9,431 nt of DNA from Stenotrophomonas maltophilia (GTDB taxonomy: Bacteria > Pseudomonadota > Gammaproteobacteria > Xanthomonadales > Xanthomonadaceae): assembly GCA_002386405.1 (NCBI GenBank), contig DGIP01000279.1:1-9431 (forward strand), written 5' to 3'. Position 1 is the first letter of the stretch, and every line of letters starts with the position of its first letter. The translations under genes were made by a program, and so were the position numbers. A model generated the notes under the pieces. That model worked only from the letters and a program-made list of their open reading frames with translations. It searched no databases and was not told the origin of the DNA. Below, piece after piece: positions 7,178 to 9,431 of the stretch.

Positions 7178-7738
7178 ATGGCCCAACCCACCATCGCCGT
7201 GCTGGTCGGCAGCCTGCGCACCGGCTCGCACAACCAGGCCCTGGCCCATGCGCTGGAGAAGCTGGCCGCCGGCAAGGCCCGCTTCGAGTACGTACAGATC
7301 GGCGACCTGCCGCTGTACAACCAGGACTTCGACAAGGCCTACCCGGCCGAAGGCCTGCGCCTCAAGGAGCAGATCCGCAAGGCCGATGCGGTGCTGTTCG
7401 TCACCCCTGAATACAACCGCTCGGTGCCGGGCGTGCTCAAGAACGCCATCGATCTGGGCTCGCGCCCCTACGGCCACAGCGCGTTCGCCGGCAAGCCTGC
7501 GGCGGTGATCGGCGCCTCGATCGGCGTGATCGGCACCGCGCTGGCCCAGCAGCACCTGCGCAACATCCTGGCCTACCTGGACATGCCGGTACTGGGCCAG
7601 CCCGAGGCGTTCATTCATTTCAAGGAAGGCCTGATCGACGGGCAGGGGACCATCAGCAACGAAGGCACCCGCGACTTCCTGCAGGGGTTCGTCGATAAAT
7701 TTCTGGCCTGGATCGCCACCCACGGCGGTCAGCATTGA
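7178..7738 (+). CDS. NAD(P)H-dependent FMN reductase (ChrR/YieF-like)
   Basis: The 186-residue product is a flavodoxin-fold reductase of the NADPH-dependent FMN reductase family, which reduces flavin, quinones, and in some members chromate or azo dyes, in the cytoplasm. GSLRTGSHN (11-19) is the FMN phosphate loop. TPEYNRSVPGVLKNAIDLGSRP (76-97) is the family signature that contacts the isoalloxazine ring; it has DLGSRP where a Trp is common (DW.SRP). GASIGVIGTALAQQHLRNIL (112-131) is the third conserved block. The start ATG is preceded by ACGGAG (7165-7170) at seven bases. The length matches the family. It stands alone between two unrelated genes, with a 240-bp leader, so it likely has its own promoter. 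Physiological substrate cannot be read from the sequence; a quinone or oxidative-stress role is typical for the family. Confidence 0.92.
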   Translation: MAQPTIAVLVGSLRTGSHNQALAHALEKLAAGKARFEYVQIGDLPLYNQDFDKAYPAEGLRLKEQIRKADAVLFVTPEYNRSVPGVLKNAIDLGSRPYGHSAFAGKPAAVIGASIGVIGTALAQQHLRNILAYLDMPVLGQPEAFIHFKEGLIDGQGTISNEGTRDFLQGFVDKFLAWIATHGGQH

Positions 7739-7750
7739 ACCGGGCGGTTC

Positions 7751-7759
7751 TGCGATAAT
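7751..7759 (+). promoter_or_regulatory. possible extended -10 promoter upstream of dnaB
   Basis: TGCGATAAT fits the extended -10 pattern TG-N-TATAAT with one mismatch. No well-spaced -35 is seen (TTGAAC at 7735-7740 is only 13 bp away). Transcription from here would run through the inverted REP pair and give a leader of about 205 nt before dnaB. Confidence 0.35.
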
Positions 7760-7769
7760 GGGGATACCG

Positions 7770-7796
7770 GCGCACGACCAACGGTCGTGCGCTACC
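7770..7796 (-). repeat. GTAG-type REP (SMAG-like), full hairpin
   Basis: GCGCACGACC (7770-7779), loop AAC and GGTCGTGCGC (7783-7792) form a perfect 10-bp stem followed by TACC, the complement of the GGTA head. The element therefore points along the minus strand. It lies 31 bp after the FMN reductase stop and may act as its transcript end or as an mRNA stabiliser. All 27 bases recur exactly at 9405-9431. Confidence 0.88.
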
Positions 7797-7829
7797 CGGC
7801 ATGGTCGGTATTCGTCCGGAACCGCAACC

Positions 7830-7858
7830 GGTAGGGCACGACCGTTGGTCGTGCTGCC
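7830..7858 (+). repeat. GTAG-type REP (SMAG-like), inverted partner
   Basis: GGTAG at 7830-7834 heads a hairpin with GCACGACC (7836-7843), loop GTT and GGTCGTGC (7847-7854). It faces the copy at 7770-7796 head to head across 33 bp, so the two together make a long imperfect inverted repeat. The core palindrome is identical, while flanking stem bases differ (GG...TGCC rather than GCG...CGCC). Confidence 0.88.
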
Positions 7859-7869
7859 TTGGCCCGGTG

Positions 7870-7916
7870 GCCACAGCTATCCACTACTTATCCACAGGGT
7901 TGTGCATGGCTGTGGC
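7870..7916. promoter_or_regulatory. DnaA-box cluster in the dnaB upstream region
   Basis: TTATCCACA at 7888-7896 is a perfect consensus DnaA box. CTATCCACT at 7877-7885 matches 7 of 9 and is exactly 11 bp away in the same orientation, on the same helix face. A weaker reverse-oriented 6-of-9 match, TGTGCATGG, is at 7901-7909. The boxes lie inside an inverted repeat: GCCACAGCTAT (7870-7880) pairs with ATGGCTGTGGC (7906-7916) with one G-U. The position is 77-103 bp before the dnaB start, which suggests DnaA binding may control dnaB transcription. Binding is inferred, not shown. Confidence 0.6.
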
Positions 7917-7972
7917 GGCCGCTCCGTGCCTACCATGTCCCACGCTCCACTCTGCAGGAAGAACACCCCCTC

Positions 7973-9397
7973 ATGTCCGCCCGCTCCGGCTTCCGTTCCG
8001 ACCGCAAAGACCGCGGTGACCGCTTTGATCGCGACGAGATGCGCATCGACGCGCTGCGCGTGCCTCCGCATTCGATCGAGGCCGAACAGGCGGTGCTGGG
8101 CGGCTTGATGCTGGCCCCGGAAAGCTATGACCGGATCAACGACCAGCTGACCGAAACCGACTTCTACCGGCGCGACCACCAGACCATCTACCGCGCGATC
8201 CGCGAGCTGTCCGAGCGCGACCGTCCGTTCGATGCGGTGACCCTGGGCGAGTGGTTCGAATCGCAGGGCAAGATGGAGCTGGTCGGCGATGGCGCCTACC
8301 TGATCGAACTGGCCAGCACCACGCCGTCGGCGGCCAACATCTCGGCCTATGCCGAGATCGTGCGCGACAAGGCGGTGCTGCGGCAGCTGATCCAGGTCGG
8401 CACCGACATCGTCAACGATGGTTTCCAGCCCGAAGGCCGCGAGAGCAGCGAACTGCTGTCGGCGGCGGAAAAATCCGTGTTCGCCATCGCCGAGCAGGGC
8501 GCGCGTGGCCGCACCGATTTCGTGGCGATGCCCGGCGCGCTGAAGGATGCCTTCGAAGAACTGCGCAACCGCTTCGAGAACGGCGGCAACATCACCGGCC
8601 TGCCTACCGGCTATGCGGACTTCGACGCGATGACCGCCGGCCTGCAGCCGACCGACCTGATCATCCTGGCCGCGCGCCCGGCCATGGGCAAGACTACCTT
8701 CGCGCTGAACATCGCCGAATACGCTGCCATCAAGTCCAAGAAGGGCGTGGCGGTGTTCTCGATGGAAATGTCGGCCTCGCAGCTGGCGATGCGCCTGATT
8801 TCGTCGAACGGTCGCATCAACGCCCAGCGCCTGCGTACCGGCCAGCTGGAAGACGAGGACTGGAGCCGGGTCACCGGCGCCATCCGCATGCTGAAGGAAA
8901 CCAAGATCTTCATCGACGACACGCCGGGCGTGTCGCCGGAGATCCTGCGCTCCAAGTGCCGCCGCCTCAAGCGCGAGCACGACCTGGGCCTGATCGTGAT
9001 CGACTACCTGCAGCTGATGAGCGTGCCGGGCAACAGCGAAAACCGCGCGACCGAAATCTCGGAAATCTCGCGTTCGCTCAAGGGCCTGGCCAAAGAGCTG
9101 AACGTGCCGGTGATCGCGCTGTCGCAGCTCAACCGCTCGCTGGAAACCCGAACCGACAAGCGCCCGGTGATGGCCGACCTTCGCGAATCCGGCGCAATCG
9201 AGCAGGACGCCGACATGATCGTGTTCATCTACCGCGACGATTACTACAACAAGGAAAATTCCCCGGACAAGGGCTTGGCCGAGATCATCATCGGCAAGCA
9301 CCGAGGCGGCCCGACCGGCTCGTGCAAGCTCAAGTTCTTCGGCGAATACACCCGTTTCGACAACCTCTCGCACGATTCGGTCGGTTCGTTCGAATAA
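7973..9397 (+). CDS. dnaB: replicative DNA helicase DnaB
   Basis: The 474-residue product is full length for the hexameric 5'-3' helicase that unwinds the replication fork and recruits primase. An Arg/Asp-rich tail (1-25) precedes the N-terminal domain, which starts at LRVPPHSIEAEQAVLGGLML (28-47). The RecA-like domain follows a linker near 175-205: GLPTGYADFDAMTAGLQ (209-225), Walker A ARPAMGKTT (234-242), VFSMEMS (261-267), Walker B IVIDYLQL (341-348), and the arginine-finger region GKHRGGPTG (441-449). There is no intein insertion, a common site of interruption in DnaB. The ATG at 7973 has AGGAAGA (7956-7962) about ten bases upstream; a later Met23 (DEMRIDALRV) is possible but would drop the basic tail. 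It stands alone rather than after rpsR-rplI as in enterobacteria. The upstream region carries DnaA boxes and a REP follows the stop by 7 bp. Confidence 0.97.
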   Translation: MSARSGFRSDRKDRGDRFDRDEMRIDALRVPPHSIEAEQAVLGGLMLAPESYDRINDQLTETDFYRRDHQTIYRAIRELSERDRPFDAVTLGEWFESQGKMELVGDGAYLIELASTTPSAANISAYAEIVRDKAVLRQLIQVGTDIVNDGFQPEGRESSELLSAAEKSVFAIAEQGARGRTDFVAMPGALKDAFEELRNRFENGGNITGLPTGYADFDAMTAGLQPTDLIILAARPAMGKTTFALNIAEYAAIKSKKGVAVFSMEMSASQLAMRLISSNGRINAQRLRTGQLEDEDWSRVTGAIRMLKETKIFIDDTPGVSPEILRSKCRRLKREHDLGLIVIDYLQLMSVPGNSENRATEISEISRSLKGLAKELNVPVIALSQLNRSLETRTDKRPVMADLRESGAIEQDADMIVFIYRDDYYNKENSPDKGLAEIIIGKHRGGPTGSCKLKFFGEYTRFDNLSHDSVGSFE

Positions 9398-9404
9398 TGG
9401 GCGG

Positions 9405-9431
9405 GCGCACGACCAACGGTCGTGCGCTACC
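9405..9431 (-). repeat. GTAG-type REP (SMAG-like) at the window end
   Basis: The element has the stem GCGCACGACC (9405-9414), loop AAC, GGTCGTGCGC (9418-9427) and the TACC head complement at the very last bases. It is identical over 27 bp to the copy at 7770-7796 and begins 7 bp after the dnaB stop. Given the upstream pattern, an oppositely oriented partner may lie just past the window. Confidence 0.88.

Noticed and set aside
7877..7916. A chromosomal replication origin
   Set aside because: There is one perfect and one or two weak DnaA boxes but no AT-rich unwinding region, and no dnaA, dnaN or rpmH gene nearby; gene regulation is the simpler reading.
7877..9373. Minus-strand open frame of about 500 codons opposite dnaB
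   Set aside because: dnaB on the plus strand is unambiguous, and the antisense product has no domain signature.

Overview
The window is GC-rich chromosomal DNA from a gammaproteobacterium, most probably Stenotrophomonas or a close Xanthomonadaceae relative. The strongest sign is short palindromic repeats with a GGTAG head followed by a hairpin, the format of the SMAG (Stenotrophomonas GTAG) REP family. There are three full copies and one copy cut by the left edge. The overall gene set and a small membrane protein of Xanthomonadaceae type agree with this. No phage, IS, CRISPR, rRNA or tRNA was seen.

Layout. Bases 1-997 are a minus-strand pair: a 73-residue membrane protein, then a TatD-family metal-dependent hydrolase joined to it by a GTGA overlap. 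The hydrolase stop codon lies in the GGTAG head of a REP. Across a divergent gap, 1159-1983 (+) encodes a membrane-anchored glycine-zipper protein with a two-copy C-terminal repeat, closed by a good intrinsic terminator at about 2008-2037. Next come a RimJ/RimL-type GNAT acetyltransferase (2078-2620) and a tight pair only 3 bp apart: a single-chain fusion of 2-oxoacid dehydrogenase E1 alpha and beta (2711-4990) and a glutamine-hydrolysing asparagine synthetase-like amidotransferase (4994-6937). After a 240-bp gap lies an NAD(P)H-dependent FMN reductase (7178-7738). The last gene is the replicative helicase dnaB (7973-9397).

The most informative non-coding region is 7739-7972, upstream of dnaB. 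It carries an inverted pair of GTAG REPs, then a perfect consensus DnaA box (TTATCCACA) with a weaker box exactly 11 bp away in the same orientation, inside an imperfect hairpin. A third REP, identical over 27 bp to the first of the pair, follows the dnaB stop, so dnaB is bracketed by REPs.

Most genes here are housekeeping or conserved accessory genes and I see no clear new defence or mobile system. The parts most worth a second look are the DnaA-box cluster before dnaB, the fused E1 gene coupled to an amidotransferase without E2/E3 genes in view, and the use of a REP as a stop codon.
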